Shown piece by piece: positions 41,877-50,436 of a stretch of 64,000 nt of DNA. The notes under the pieces were generated by a model, which was not told the DNA's origin, did no database searches, and saw nothing but the letters and a program-made list of their open reading frames with translations. Within the stretch, counting starts at the first letter, position 1. Each line of letters starts with the position of its first letter. Source of the DNA: Clostridia bacterium (GTDB lineage Bacteria > Bacillota > Clostridia > Oscillospirales > Acutalibacteraceae); NCBI GenBank assembly GCA_017432485.1, contig JAFRJB010000133.1, forward strand, positions 21,375 to 85,374, read 5' to 3'. The position numbers and the translations under genes are program-made.

Positions 41877-42602
41877 ATGGAAATATCCTATCGAGTGGCT
41901 GATTTTGAAGGACCTTTGGATTTGCTCCTTCACTTAATCAACCGGCATAAACTGAATATTCACGACATCCCCATTTTCGATTTGGTGGAGCAGTACATCG
42001 AAGCGGTGCGGCAGATGCAGCAAAACGATGAGATGGATACGGCGAGTGAATTTGTGGATATGGCTTCGCGCCTTATCTATATCAAAACCGTATCGCTGCT
42101 GCCGGTGCACGATGAAGCGGATGAGCTCAAGCGCGAGCTGGAAGGCGAACTGATGGAATATCAGGAGTGCAAACTCATCGCCGAAAAGCTATCGAAGATG
42201 ACGGAGGGATTTGGCTACTTTGTTAAACAGCCGGAAGAAATTGAGGTCGACAAAACCTACCACGGCGTGCACGAGCCTTTTGAAATTACCACGGCTTATA
42301 TGTATGCGGTCGGCAAAGGCAAGCGCAGACTGCCGCCGCCGAAAGAATCTTTCCAGCCGATTGTGCAGCGGCGCATTGTGCCGGTGCACGCGCGCATTTC
42401 CTATGTGATGCGCAAGCTCTTTAAGAAAGGTAAAATGAAATTAACAGCACTGTATTACGCCAGCGAAGACCGCTCCGAACTGGTCGCTACATTTTTGGCA
42501 ATTTTGCAGCTTGCCAGAGATAAAAAGATATATATTGACGGCGACGGTGCGGACACACAGATAACGGCATTAGCAGGAGAAAACGAAAATGGCAATCAGT
42601 AA
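41877..42602 (+). CDS. scpA: Segregation and condensation protein A
   Basis: Kleisin subunit of the SMC-ScpAB condensin complex. The N-terminus FEGPLDLLLHLINRHKLNIH is the SMC-binding signature, followed by FDLVEQYIEAVRQM. The C-terminal winged helix is at about 180-230. The length (241) fits. It overlaps scpB by 14 nt. The smc gene itself is not in the window. Confidence 0.95.
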   Translation: MEISYRVADFEGPLDLLLHLINRHKLNIHDIPIFDLVEQYIEAVRQMQQNDEMDTASEFVDMASRLIYIKTVSLLPVHDEADELKRELEGELMEYQECKLIAEKLSKMTEGFGYFVKQPEEIEVDKTYHGVHEPFEITTAYMYAVGKGKRRLPPPKESFQPIVQRRIVPVHARISYVMRKLFKKGKMKLTALYYASEDRSELVATFLAILQLARDKKIYIDGDGADTQITALAGENENGNQ

Positions 42603-43170
42603 TAAATCTGCGATTGAAGCGATGCTTTTTGCGGCAGGCGAACCGGTTGAGGCGGAAAAAATCGCTACGGTTTTGGAAATAAAACCGCAAGAAGTTTCAG
42701 AGCTTGTCGGCTCTTTGCAGAAAGAATACGAGAGTAGACACAGCGGGCTTTGCATTTTAAAACTCGGCGAGAGTTTTCAGATGTGCTCCCGCAAGGAATA
42801 TATTGAGGTTATTCGTAACCTCTTGGAGTTAAAAAAGAACACGCCGCTCTCACAGGCAGCATTGGAAGTTTTGGCTATTGTTGCCTATAACCAACCGGTG
42901 ACCAAAGCCTTCGTTGAGCAGGTCAGAGGGGTAGATTGTTCGGCAGTGCTGCGCTCGCTTACCGAGAAAGCAATTATTGAAGAAAAAGGCAGGCTGGACT
43001 TGCCGGGCAGACCGTTGCTTTACGGCTCAACCGAGAATTTCCTGCGCTGTTTCGGTTTGGAAAGTTTAGAGGACTTGCCGGAACTGCCTGAAAAGGAAGT
43101 GCCGAACGACGGCAGCGAAAATCAAATTACCTTAAATGAAGCATTAGAACAAAACTCGACTGAGGAGTAA
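42589..43170 (+). CDS. scpB: Segregation and condensation protein B
   Basis: The winged-helix dimer partner of ScpA. Signatures are IEAMLFAAGEPVEAEKIA at the N-terminus, LSQAALEVLAIVAYNQPVTK in the middle, and GRLDLPGRPLLYGSTENFLR near the end. Length 193 is normal. The start overlaps scpA, as in most Bacillota, and the tail is acidic. Confidence 0.95.
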   Translation: MAISNKSAIEAMLFAAGEPVEAEKIATVLEIKPQEVSELVGSLQKEYESRHSGLCILKLGESFQMCSRKEYIEVIRNLLELKKNTPLSQAALEVLAIVAYNQPVTKAFVEQVRGVDCSAVLRSLTEKAIIEEKGRLDLPGRPLLYGSTENFLRCFGLESLEDLPELPEKEVPNDGSENQITLNEALEQNSTEE

Positions 43171-43173
43171 ATT

Positions 43174-43920
43174 ATGTGGTGGAAAATATTACTGATTATT
43201 TTTGCTCTCATATTTCTGTTCTTCTGGCAAAGCGTTCATATTATCATTGCATATGATGGTGAGTTTAAGCTCATAGCCGGTTTAGGGCTCATTCGACTGA
43301 ATATTCTAAAGTTGCTGGATAAGTTTAAGAATATGCAGAAAAAAGAAAAGAAGCCTAAAGAAGAAAAGCCGGAGGAAGAAGAACCGGAAGAGAAAAAGGA
43401 AGAGGAAGAAGAAACACCGAAGGAAACCAAGCCAAATGTATTTCAAGAGGTTTTGGAATTGCGCGGGTTTGACGGTGCTGTTGATTTACTCAGCGAATTC
43501 TCTTCTTTACTTGCCAAGTTTGGCGGCGGGCTGATGAAACATTTCATCATTCGCAAATTGGTGGTGCATTACGGTGTGACCGGCAAAGATGCTGCGGACA
43601 CAGCGATTAAATTCGGAGCCATCAGTACGGCGCTCTTTCCAAGCATCGGTGTGATCAACAAAGCCGCACAGGTCAAAAAGCATGACATTGTCATTATTCC
43701 CGATTATACCGGAAGCGAGGATACGCAGGAAATATATATTCACATGTCCTACCGTTTGCTTGCACTCATTGCAGTGGCGCTCGGTGCGCTCAAAGATTTC
43801 CTGCAGATTTTGAAGCGCGAAAAGAAAATTAATGCGCGTATCAAAGCGCGCTCAAAAATACGCCGCGAAAAAGCGGTAGCAGCCAATAAAAGTCAACAAA
43901 CCGGTGATGTCACGGCGTGA
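43174..43920 (+). CDS. DUF2953-like membrane protein
   Basis: A 248-residue protein with one N-terminal transmembrane helix (ILLIIFALIFLFFWQSVHII). A very charged linker (KKEKKPKEEKPEEEEPEEKK) follows, then a conserved region with FIIRKLVVHYGVTGKDAADT and IVIIPDYTG. This layout matches DUF2953 proteins, which precede gerW/ytfJ in many Clostridia and are presumed to be sporulation-linked. The function is unknown. It starts 3 nt after the scpB stop. Confidence 0.8.
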   Translation: MWWKILLIIFALIFLFFWQSVHIIIAYDGEFKLIAGLGLIRLNILKLLDKFKNMQKKEKKPKEEKPEEEEPEEKKEEEEETPKETKPNVFQEVLELRGFDGAVDLLSEFSSLLAKFGGGLMKHFIIRKLVVHYGVTGKDAADTAIKFGAISTALFPSIGVINKAAQVKKHDIVIIPDYTGSEDTQEIYIHMSYRLLALIAVALGALKDFLQILKREKKINARIKARSKIRREKAVAANKSQQTGDVTA

Positions 43921-43976
43921 TAAAAGCGGTTGAAAAATACAAATAATGAAAATTTTAAGATAGGCGGTGTAAAACT

Positions 43977-44390
43977 ATGTCTAATGCAGCAAGTGCAAAA
44001 TTAGAAGCAACCATTAACCAAATCAAAAATGTTGTCGATGTCAACACGGTCATCGGTCAGCCCATCGTGGTTGGTGAAGTCACCATTCTTCCCGTATCCA
44101 AGGTAACCTACGGCTTTGCCAGCGGCGGTTCGGATTTGCCGACCAAAACCAATAAGGATTTGTTTGCCGGTGGCGGCGGTGCCGGTGTGACATTGCAGCC
44201 TTTAGCTTTTCTGATTGTATCGGAAGCCGGCGTGCGCATCTTAGAGGTTTCCTCGAAGTATAACAACGGTCTTGACAGAGCTTTGACCATGGCACCCGAT
44301 TTGATTGATAAGGTCAAGGAGACTATCGGTTCCTTGAAGGGCGGTTCCGAAGAAACAGCAGAAGTAAAAGAGGAAGCAACTGCCGAATAA
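43977..44390 (+). CDS. gerW: GerW-family sporulation protein (YtfJ)
   Basis: A 137-residue protein of the GerW/YtfJ family, which in Bacillus is needed for spore germination. Conserved parts are VDVNTVIGQPIVVGEVTILP and SKVTYGFASGGSD, the glycine-rich GGGGAGVTLQPLAFLIV, and DLIDKVKETI. Preceded by a DUF2953 gene and followed by a dacF-type gene, it is one of the markers of a spore-forming lineage. Confidence 0.93.
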   Translation: MSNAASAKLEATINQIKNVVDVNTVIGQPIVVGEVTILPVSKVTYGFASGGSDLPTKTNKDLFAGGGGAGVTLQPLAFLIVSEAGVRILEVSSKYNNGLDRALTMAPDLIDKVKETIGSLKGGSEETAEVKEEATAE

Positions 44391-44429
44391 GAACAAGCCC
44401 GCTTTACATATAATACCTTGGTGATATAT

Positions 44430-45563
44430 GTGAAACGATTGGTGTTGTGGATATTGTGCCTATCATTGGCACTGCCGGGTATACTTGCGGCACACGCTGT
44501 TGACGTAGATGCTGCAGCGGCGGTTCTTCTCGATGCGGCAACCGGTATTACACTCTTTGCAAAAAATGAAAATGAGCGGCGCGCGATGGCAAGCACCACT
44601 AAAATTATGACAGCTGTCATCGTGCTTGAAAACGCCGATTTAAACAGCGTCTATACCGTTACTGCTGCCGATGCGGCAGTAGAGGGGTCCGCTTTGGGTG
44701 TGCAAAAAGGCAACCGGCTGCGCGTGGAGGCACTTCTGAAAGCTTTGATGCTTGTCAGCGGCAATGATACGGCGCATGCGCTCGCCAATGCTGTTGCCGG
44801 CTCACAAAAAGCATTTGTGCGCCTGATGAATCAAAAGGCGGCAGCACTGGGGCTTGCAAATACGCATTTCACCAATCCTGCGGGGTTGAGCGATGAAAAG
44901 CACTATTCCACCGCATTGGATTTGGCGCGCTTAACGGTATATGCGCTTAAGAATAAAACATTTGCGCGCATATGTTCTACAGCGGATGATACCATTGCGT
45001 TTTTGTCGCCGAAAAAAAGTGTGCCGCTACATAATCACAATCGGCTTTTAAGCGAGTATAAGGGTTGTATCGGTGTAAAAACCGGCTACACGCAGGCAGC
45101 AGGCAGGTGTTTAGTCAGTGCGGCAAGGCGGCACAGCCAAACACTCATTGCCGTTACGCTTTCCGACAGTAACGATTGGGATGATCACCGCGCTTTACTC
45201 GACTACGGATTTGCACAATCCGAAGAGATTGTATTCGGCTTTGCGCGTAAAAGAGTAGCGGTTGTCGGTTCCAAGAAAGAGCAGATTGCTTTCCTTTTAA
45301 AAAATGTGAGCATTCGAGTGCCCAAACACTATGCGCGATATATAAAAATGCAGATTGAAGCACCGCATTTTCTCTACGCACCTGTCATGCGGGGAGAAGA
45401 AGTGGCTGCAGTGGTTATTACCTATCGCGACACAGTCATTGAGCGCATACCGCTGCGCAGTGCGGATGATGCACCGATTTTGAAGGTGCGCAAAAATTTT
45501 TGGGAAAGAATAAAAGAATATGGCAAATTTAGAAGTGCGGCTTCAAAAATACATGGCGGATAA
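44430..45563 (+). CDS. D-alanyl-D-alanine carboxypeptidase (DacF type)
   Basis: A low-molecular-weight penicillin-binding protein that trims the terminal D-Ala from peptidoglycan stem peptides. A signal peptide (LVLWILCLSLALPGILAAHA) is followed by the S11 peptidase motifs: SxxK in MASTTKIMTA, SxN in VSGNDTAHA, and KTG in VKTGYTQAAG. A C-terminal beta-rich domain and a basic amphipathic tail (RKNFWERIKEYGKF) could hold it to the membrane. TTG 44418, GTG 44421 and GTG 44430 are possible starts; GGTGATAT favours 44430. The gene order with gerW suggests a sporulation-associated paralogue. It overlaps the next gene by 44 nt. Confidence 0.9.
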   Translation: MKRLVLWILCLSLALPGILAAHAVDVDAAAAVLLDAATGITLFAKNENERRAMASTTKIMTAVIVLENADLNSVYTVTAADAAVEGSALGVQKGNRLRVEALLKALMLVSGNDTAHALANAVAGSQKAFVRLMNQKAAALGLANTHFTNPAGLSDEKHYSTALDLARLTVYALKNKTFARICSTADDTIAFLSPKKSVPLHNHNRLLSEYKGCIGVKTGYTQAAGRCLVSAARRHSQTLIAVTLSDSNDWDDHRALLDYGFAQSEEIVFGFARKRVAVVGSKKEQIAFLLKNVSIRVPKHYARYIKMQIEAPHFLYAPVMRGEEVAAVVITYRDTVIERIPLRSADDAPILKVRKNFWERIKEYGKFRSAASKIHGG

Positions 45564-46278
45564 CGGCATTGCTTCACGGCGCAAAAGCGAAGAACTCATT
45601 GCTGCCGGAAAAGTGAAGGTCAATGGGCATAAAGCCTTTATCGGGCAGAAAATCAATCCGAAAAAGGATATTGTAAGCGTGCAGGGCAAAAAGATTGTCA
45701 AAAATGATGACCTGTATTACATTATGCTCAACAAGCCCCGCGGTTATGTGACAACAACCAAGGATGAGTTGGGCAGAAAGTGTGTCAATGAATTGGTCAA
45801 AGACATCGATGCCAGGCTCTATCCTGTCGGCAGGCTCGACAAAGAGTCGGAAGGATTGTTGTTTTTAACCAATGATGGGGAATTTACCAATGCGCTCACA
45901 CACCCGTCGCACGGTGTGCGCAAAACTTATAAAGTGACCGTTAAGCCCGTGGTGGAAGAGTATCTACTCAAAAAACTTGAAACCGGCGTGGAGATTGACG
46001 GTAAGAAGACTGCTCCCTGTATGGTAAAGGTTTTGGAAAAGCAGGAAGACAGAATGTTTTTGGAATTTATTATTTCCGAAGGCAGAAACCGGCAAATCAG
46101 AAAAATGTGCGAAAGCATCGGTACACAAGTCATTCGCTTAAAGCGAACGGCGGAAGGGGATGTGAAACTGGGCGGTTTGCCCGTCGGGCAGTGGCGGCAT
46201 CTCGAAACAAAAGAGATTAAAAAGTTGGCAGGTCCCGCCATTGCACAAAAAGCACAGATGAAACAGGTGAGAAAATGA
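45520..46278 (+). CDS. rluB: rRNA pseudouridine synthase of the RluB/RsuA family
   Basis: An S4 RNA-binding domain (VRLQKYMADNGIASRRKSEE) is followed by the RsuA-type catalytic domain with YIMLNKPRGYVTT and the catalytic aspartate in VGRLDKESEGLLFLTNDG. Also present are ALTHPSHGVRKTYKVTV and GRNRQIRKMCESIG. The length (252) fits RluB of 23S rRNA, but the exact target is inferred from family only. It overlaps the dacF-like gene by 44 nt and the following small gene by four. Confidence 0.92.
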   Translation: MANLEVRLQKYMADNGIASRRKSEELIAAGKVKVNGHKAFIGQKINPKKDIVSVQGKKIVKNDDLYYIMLNKPRGYVTTTKDELGRKCVNELVKDIDARLYPVGRLDKESEGLLFLTNDGEFTNALTHPSHGVRKTYKVTVKPVVEEYLLKKLETGVEIDGKKTAPCMVKVLEKQEDRMFLEFIISEGRNRQIRKMCESIGTQVIRLKRTAEGDVKLGGLPVGQWRHLETKEIKKLAGPAIAQKAQMKQVRK

Positions 46279-46664
46279 TAAAATTATTGCCCGTGGAAGA
46301 GGCGGGTGAATTAGAAGAATTGTGTCGGCACTATGGTGTGGCGTATACCCCGCAAATTCATGCTTACATCGGTGCCGACGAGAGTGTGAATGCGCAATGC
46401 GTGTTTTCACTGGATGGCTACCGGGTAGAGTTGCTTGCAGCTTCGTTTGATGATGACGACCCGCTCATACCGGAACTGCTCATTCGCGCGGTAGGCGCTT
46501 ATGCCGCTAATCGCAGCGGTTACTTGTTCTACATTCCCGACAGTGTCGGACAAGCAATGGAAGAAACCCTCAAAACCATGCGTTTTGAAAAGAATGAAAC
46601 AGGCTATTGCGGCAAGGTGCCGAAAGTTTTACAGGGCACTTGCCGATGTAACGATACAAATTAA
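46275..46664 (+). CDS. Small uncharacterised protein, possibly GNAT-like
   Basis: A 129-residue soluble protein. It begins MIKLLPVEEAGELEELCRHY and has segments (AQCVFSLDGYRVELLAASFD; LLIRAVGAYAANRSGYLFYI; MRFEKNETGYCGKV) whose order recalls the latter part of an acetyltransferase fold, but no acetyl-CoA motif is clear. Its start overlaps the rluB stop and it precedes the biotin carrier gene by 21 nt. Similar small proteins follow rluB in related Clostridia. No function assigned. Confidence 0.7.
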   Translation: MIKLLPVEEAGELEELCRHYGVAYTPQIHAYIGADESVNAQCVFSLDGYRVELLAASFDDDDPLIPELLIRAVGAYAANRSGYLFYIPDSVGQAMEETLKTMRFEKNETGYCGKVPKVLQGTCRCNDTN

Positions 46665-46685
46665 TGCAAAAGTGAGGATAGAAGC

Positions 46686-47033
46686 ATGAAAAACTACAAG
46701 ATTACCGTAAACGGTAAAAGCTATGATGTCACTGTGGAAGAGGCAGGTGCTGCACCTGCTGCGGCATCTGCACCCGCGCAGGCCGCTCCCGCGAAACCCC
46801 AAGCGAGTGCAAGCGCAGGCGCTACAACTGTGAAAGCACCGATGCCCGGCACCATTTTAGATATTAAAGTGGCGGCAGGCGCAGCAGTAAAAAAAGGCGA
46901 TGTGCTCTGCATTTTGGAAGCGATGAAAATGGAAAACGACATCTGTGCACCGGCTGACGGTACGGTAGATGCGATTTTAGTTAACAAAGGCGACAGCGTG
47001 GAAGTCAATGCCGCTATTATCGCATTAAAGTAG
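46686..47033 (+). CDS. Biotin carboxyl carrier protein (decarboxylase/carboxylase type)
   Basis: A 115-residue biotinyl protein. The N-terminus NYKITVNGKSYDVTVEE is the start of an oxaloacetate-decarboxylase-type biotinyl region. An Ala/Pro-rich linker (about 20-50) follows, then the lipoyl/biotinyl fold with the biotinylated Lys81 in LEAMKMEND and APMPGTILDIKV. It probably carries CO2 for the alpha subunit encoded 9 nt downstream. The membrane beta subunit of a sodium-pumping decarboxylase is not in this window. Confidence 0.92.
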   Translation: MKNYKITVNGKSYDVTVEEAGAAPAAASAPAQAAPAKPQASASAGATTVKAPMPGTILDIKVAAGAAVKKGDVLCILEAMKMENDICAPADGTVDAILVNKGDSVEVNAAIIALK

Positions 47034-47042
47034 GTGAAAACT

Positions 47043-48509
47043 ATGGCTAAGAGAATTGGAATTACCGAAACGGTTCTGCGCGATGCGCACCAGTCGCTCA
47101 TAGCGACCAGAATGCCTATCGGCGATATGGAACCGATGTTAGAGCAATTAGACCAAATCGGCTTTCATTCATTAGAGTGCTGGGGCGGCGCTACCTTTGA
47201 CAGCTGCTTACGCTTTTTAAATGAAGATCCGTGGGAACGCTTAAGAATTATTCGCCAAAAGTGCCCGAATACCAAGCTGCAAATGCTCTTTAGAGGGCAA
47301 AATATGCTCGGTTATCGCCATTATGCGGATGATGTGCTTGAGTACTTTGTACAACGCTCCGTGGCAAACGGCATTGATATCATGCGTATTTTTGATGCGC
47401 TCAATGATATTCGCAATTTGGAAACCGCAATTAAATCCTGTAAAAAAGAGGGCGGTCACGCACAGGTTGCCATCTCTTACACCACCGGTCCCGTGTTTGA
47501 TATTGATTATTATGTGGATTACGCCAAGCGCATTCAGGATACCGGTGCGGATTCTATCTGTATTAAGGATATGGCGGGGCTTTTAACCCCATACAGCACC
47601 TATGACTTGGTCAAAGCCCTCAAAGAAGCAGTGGATATTCCCATTCAGCTTCACTCGCACTATACTTCCGGTTTGGCATCTATGGTGCTCTTAAAGGGTA
47701 TCGAAGCCGGCGCAGATGTGGTGGATACCGCGATGTCACCGCTTGCCCTCGGCACCTCGCACCCGGCTACGGAATCGATGGTCGCAGCATTGCAAGGCAC
47801 GGAATATGACACAGGTCTTAACTTAGTGGCACTTTCCAAAATTCGCGAGCATGTTGATGCGCTGCGCCAAAAATATATTGAAAACGGCTTGCTCAACTTG
47901 AAAATGTTGGCAGTGGATGCGAAAACTCTGCTCTATCAGGTTCCCGGCGGGATGCTTTCTAACCTGGTTTCTCAGTTGGAACAAGCAGGTAAATCCGATA
48001 AATTTGAAGAAGTGCTTGCCGAGGTGCCGCGCGTGCGTAAAGATGCCGGTTACCCGCCGCTTGTAACACCTTCCAGCCAAATTGTCGGCACCCAGGCTGT
48101 CTTTAATGTCATTACCGGTGAACGTTATAAGATGGTCACAAAAGAGTTCAAGGACCTTATTGCCGGTAAATATGGCAGAACACCGACCGAAATTGACCCT
48201 GCTTTCCGCGAGAAAATTTGCGGCGATGCCGAGATTATCACTTGCAGACCTGCCGACTTAATTGAGCCGGAATTGGATAAACTGCGCGGGGAATTGGATA
48301 TCAAATATATTAAGCAGGAAGAAGATGTGCTTTCCTATGCACAGTTCGGGCAGGTTGCATTGAAGTTCTTTGAGCAAAGAGAAAAGCAGGAGAACCAAGG
48401 TGAGCAACCGGAACCGGCAGTGCAGGCAGTAGCGCAGTCTGACAGCGATGAACCTGCGAATTTCAGAGTAACAATTAATGGAAAGGCATTCGATGTTTCC
48501 ATCGAATAA
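47043..48509 (+). CDS. oadA: Oxaloacetate decarboxylase alpha / pyruvate carboxylase subunit B-type carboxyltransferase
   Basis: Carboxyltransferase that moves CO2 between oxaloacetate and biotin. The TIM barrel begins ITETVLRDAHQSLIATRM (catalytic Asp), with metal-binding HSHYTSG and the carboxylated-lysine region ICIKDMAGLL. The conserved C-terminal domain runs to about 450. The protein then has a short Gln/Pro linker and ends with NFRVTINGKAFDVSIE. This end resembles the first residues of the separate carrier just upstream, as if a C-terminal biotinyl domain had been cut off. AGGTG suits ATG 47043 rather than GTG 47034. Confidence 0.9.
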   Translation: MAKRIGITETVLRDAHQSLIATRMPIGDMEPMLEQLDQIGFHSLECWGGATFDSCLRFLNEDPWERLRIIRQKCPNTKLQMLFRGQNMLGYRHYADDVLEYFVQRSVANGIDIMRIFDALNDIRNLETAIKSCKKEGGHAQVAISYTTGPVFDIDYYVDYAKRIQDTGADSICIKDMAGLLTPYSTYDLVKALKEAVDIPIQLHSHYTSGLASMVLLKGIEAGADVVDTAMSPLALGTSHPATESMVAALQGTEYDTGLNLVALSKIREHVDALRQKYIENGLLNLKMLAVDAKTLLYQVPGGMLSNLVSQLEQAGKSDKFEEVLAEVPRVRKDAGYPPLVTPSSQIVGTQAVFNVITGERYKMVTKEFKDLIAGKYGRTPTEIDPAFREKICGDAEIITCRPADLIEPELDKLRGELDIKYIKQEEDVLSYAQFGQVALKFFEQREKQENQGEQPEPAVQAVAQSDSDEPANFRVTINGKAFDVSIE

Positions 48510-48517
48510 GCAATAGT

Positions 48518-49396
48518 ATGATTAGAAGTATGACAGGCTATGGCAGAGCCCAAGCCATTCGTGACGGATTGGATATCACTTTTGAGATCAAAAGTGTAAA
48601 CCACCGCTATTTTGATTTTTCTTCGAGAGTGCCGCGCTCCTATGCTTTCTTGGAAGAAAAGCTCAAAGCTTTTGTCAAAGAGCAGGTTGCCAGAGGTAAA
48701 ATTGAGTGCTATGTTCATATTTTGGAGATAGATGCTCAAGCGGCAGATGTTGTCATCAATGCACCGCTGGTAGAAGGTTATATTCGAGCGCTTAATTCTT
48801 TAGAGAGTGAATACGGCTTGCGCAATGATATTTCGGTGATGCAGGTCGGCAGAATGCCCGAAGTGCTCACCGTCAAAAAAGCCGAAGCGGATGAAGATGC
48901 CGTTTGGCAGGCAGTGATGCCTGTTGCGCAAGAGGCGATTGACCGCTTTATTGCCATGCGCGCCAAAGAGGGCGAAAAACTCAAGGAAGATGTGCTCTCC
49001 AGAGCCGAAACAATTTTGGCAAATGTTGCTTTTATTGAGTCGCAAAGTGAGCAGACGGTCAAAGACTATACTGCGCGCTTGAGCGAGCGCATTCAAGAAG
49101 TGCTGGCAGATACAACAATTGATGAAGCGCGCATCTTGACAGAAGCAGCGATTTTTGCCGATAAAGTGGCAGTCGCGGAAGAAACCGTGCGCCTGCGCTC
49201 CCATATCGCACAGCTTGGCGATATGCTTGAGAGTGAGGAAGCTGTCGGCAGAAAGTTGGATTTTCTCGTGCAGGAAATGAACCGAGAGGCAAATACCATC
49301 GGTTCGAAATGTCAGGATGTCAATGTTACCAAAAAGGTTCTTGATATCAAATCCGAAATAGAGAAAATCAGGGAACAAATCCAAAACATTGAGTAA
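48518..49396 (+). CDS. yicC: YicC-family endoribonuclease
   Basis: 292 residues with the family start MIRSMTGYGRAQA, the central EIKSVNHRYFDFSSR, and the C-terminal RKLDFLVQEMNREANTIGSK. YicC proteins are metal-dependent ribonucleases in E. coli and B. subtilis. The operon yicC-remA-gmk-rpoZ is conserved in Bacillota. The next gene starts 12 nt downstream. Confidence 0.94.
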   Translation: MIRSMTGYGRAQAIRDGLDITFEIKSVNHRYFDFSSRVPRSYAFLEEKLKAFVKEQVARGKIECYVHILEIDAQAADVVINAPLVEGYIRALNSLESEYGLRNDISVMQVGRMPEVLTVKKAEADEDAVWQAVMPVAQEAIDRFIAMRAKEGEKLKEDVLSRAETILANVAFIESQSEQTVKDYTARLSERIQEVLADTTIDEARILTEAAIFADKVAVAEETVRLRSHIAQLGDMLESEEAVGRKLDFLVQEMNREANTIGSKCQDVNVTKKVLDIKSEIEKIREQIQNIE

Positions 49397-49408
49397 AAGG
49401 AAGGCAGC

Positions 49409-49654
49409 ATGAAATTAATCGGTATCGGTTTCGGCAATATGGTCAATGCCGAGCGCGTTATTGCAGTGGTTTCGCCCGATTCTAACCCTATGAAGCGTAT
49501 GATTGCAACGGGGAAAGAAAACGGTATGCTCATTGATGCGACACAAGGCAGAAAAACGAAGTCTGTGATATTGATGGACAGTGACCATATTGTATTATCC
49601 TATTTAAGTGTGGAAAATCTTGAAACAAAAATGGGGCAGGAGGAGTCAATATGA
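49409..49654 (+). CDS. RemA/DUF370 family DNA-binding regulator
   Basis: An 81-residue member of DUF370 (RemA), which in Bacillus activates biofilm matrix genes by shaping DNA. The sequence starts LIGIGFGNMVNAERVIAVVS and has MIATGKENGMLIDATQGRK and SVILMDSDHIVLS, all typical. Its role here is inferred from family. The stop overlaps the gmk start by four bases. Confidence 0.92.
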   Translation: MKLIGIGFGNMVNAERVIAVVSPDSNPMKRMIATGKENGMLIDATQGRKTKSVILMDSDHIVLSYLSVENLETKMGQEESI

Positions 49655-50205
49655 AAGGTAAAATTGTCGTAATTTCCGGGCCGTCCGGTTGCGGAAAGGG
49701 AACCGTGATTGCAAAATTACTCGATAGAGACAGCAATCTTAAATTGTCTGTTTCCATGACTACCCGAGAGGCAAGAGCCTATGAGTGTCACGGCAGAGAG
49801 TATTATTTCGTTTCTCGCGAAGAATTCGAAAAGCGCATTGCCGCCGGTGATTTGCTGGAGTATACCATTTATAACGGCAATTACTACGGCACGCCCAAAA
49901 CCGAATTGGAAAGTGCACAAGAGCAGGGAACCGACATTTTACTCGATATTGAAGTCGAAGGCGCTGAAAATGTCAGAAAAGCAGGTCTTGAAAATGTGAT
50001 GACCATTTTCCTTGCACCGCCTTCTTTTGAAGAACTCAGAAAGCGGCTGACCCTGCGCGGAACCGAAGATGCCGATGTGATTGAGCGCCGTATGGAGCGC
50101 GCCAAAAAAGAAATCCTTGAAAAGGATAAATACGATTATATCGTTATTAATGACGATTTGGAAACAACGGTAGACGAAGTCTACTTCGTTATCAATAATA
50201 AATAG
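49651..50205 (+). CDS. gmk: Guanylate kinase
   Basis: Phosphorylates GMP to GDP. The P-loop is ISGPSGCGKGTV. GMP-binding residues lie in VSMTTREARAYECHGREYYF, and the lid contains RLTLRGTEDADVIERRME. At 184 residues it is slightly short but complete. The ribosome-binding site AGGAGG lies inside the end of the upstream remA-like gene. The RNA polymerase omega gene follows, the usual order. Confidence 0.96.
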   Translation: MKGKIVVISGPSGCGKGTVIAKLLDRDSNLKLSVSMTTREARAYECHGREYYFVSREEFEKRIAAGDLLEYTIYNGNYYGTPKTELESAQEQGTDILLDIEVEGAENVRKAGLENVMTIFLAPPSFEELRKRLTLRGTEDADVIERRMERAKKEILEKDKYDYIVINDDLETTVDEVYFVINNK

Positions 50206-50242
50206 CACATTGTGCTCAATATACAGTGAAAGGACTAAAACT

Positions 50243-50434
50243 ATGTTAAATCCGAATTTAGATTCCATTTTAGAAGGTAATGCGCGCTATTCGCTTGTGA
50301 TAGCCACTGCCAAAAGAGCCAGAGAAATCTCCGATGAAGCGCTCGAAAAGGGTGAAATCATTACCGAGAAGCCGGTTTCTCTTGCACTTGAAGAGTTCAT
50401 TCAGGGCTCCAGAGAAATTGAGGTTAAGAAATAA
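50243..50434 (+). CDS. rpoZ: RNA polymerase omega subunit
   Basis: A 63-residue omega subunit. NARYSLVIATAKRAREISD is the conserved helix contacting beta-prime, followed by KPVSLALEEFIQG. The frame is open from 50210, but GAAAGGA precedes ATG 50243, which gives the normal length. It sits between gmk and priA as in other Bacillota. Confidence 0.93.
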   Translation: MLNPNLDSILEGNARYSLVIATAKRAREISDEALEKGEIITEKPVSLALEEFIQGSREIEVKK

Positions 50435-50436
50435 GC

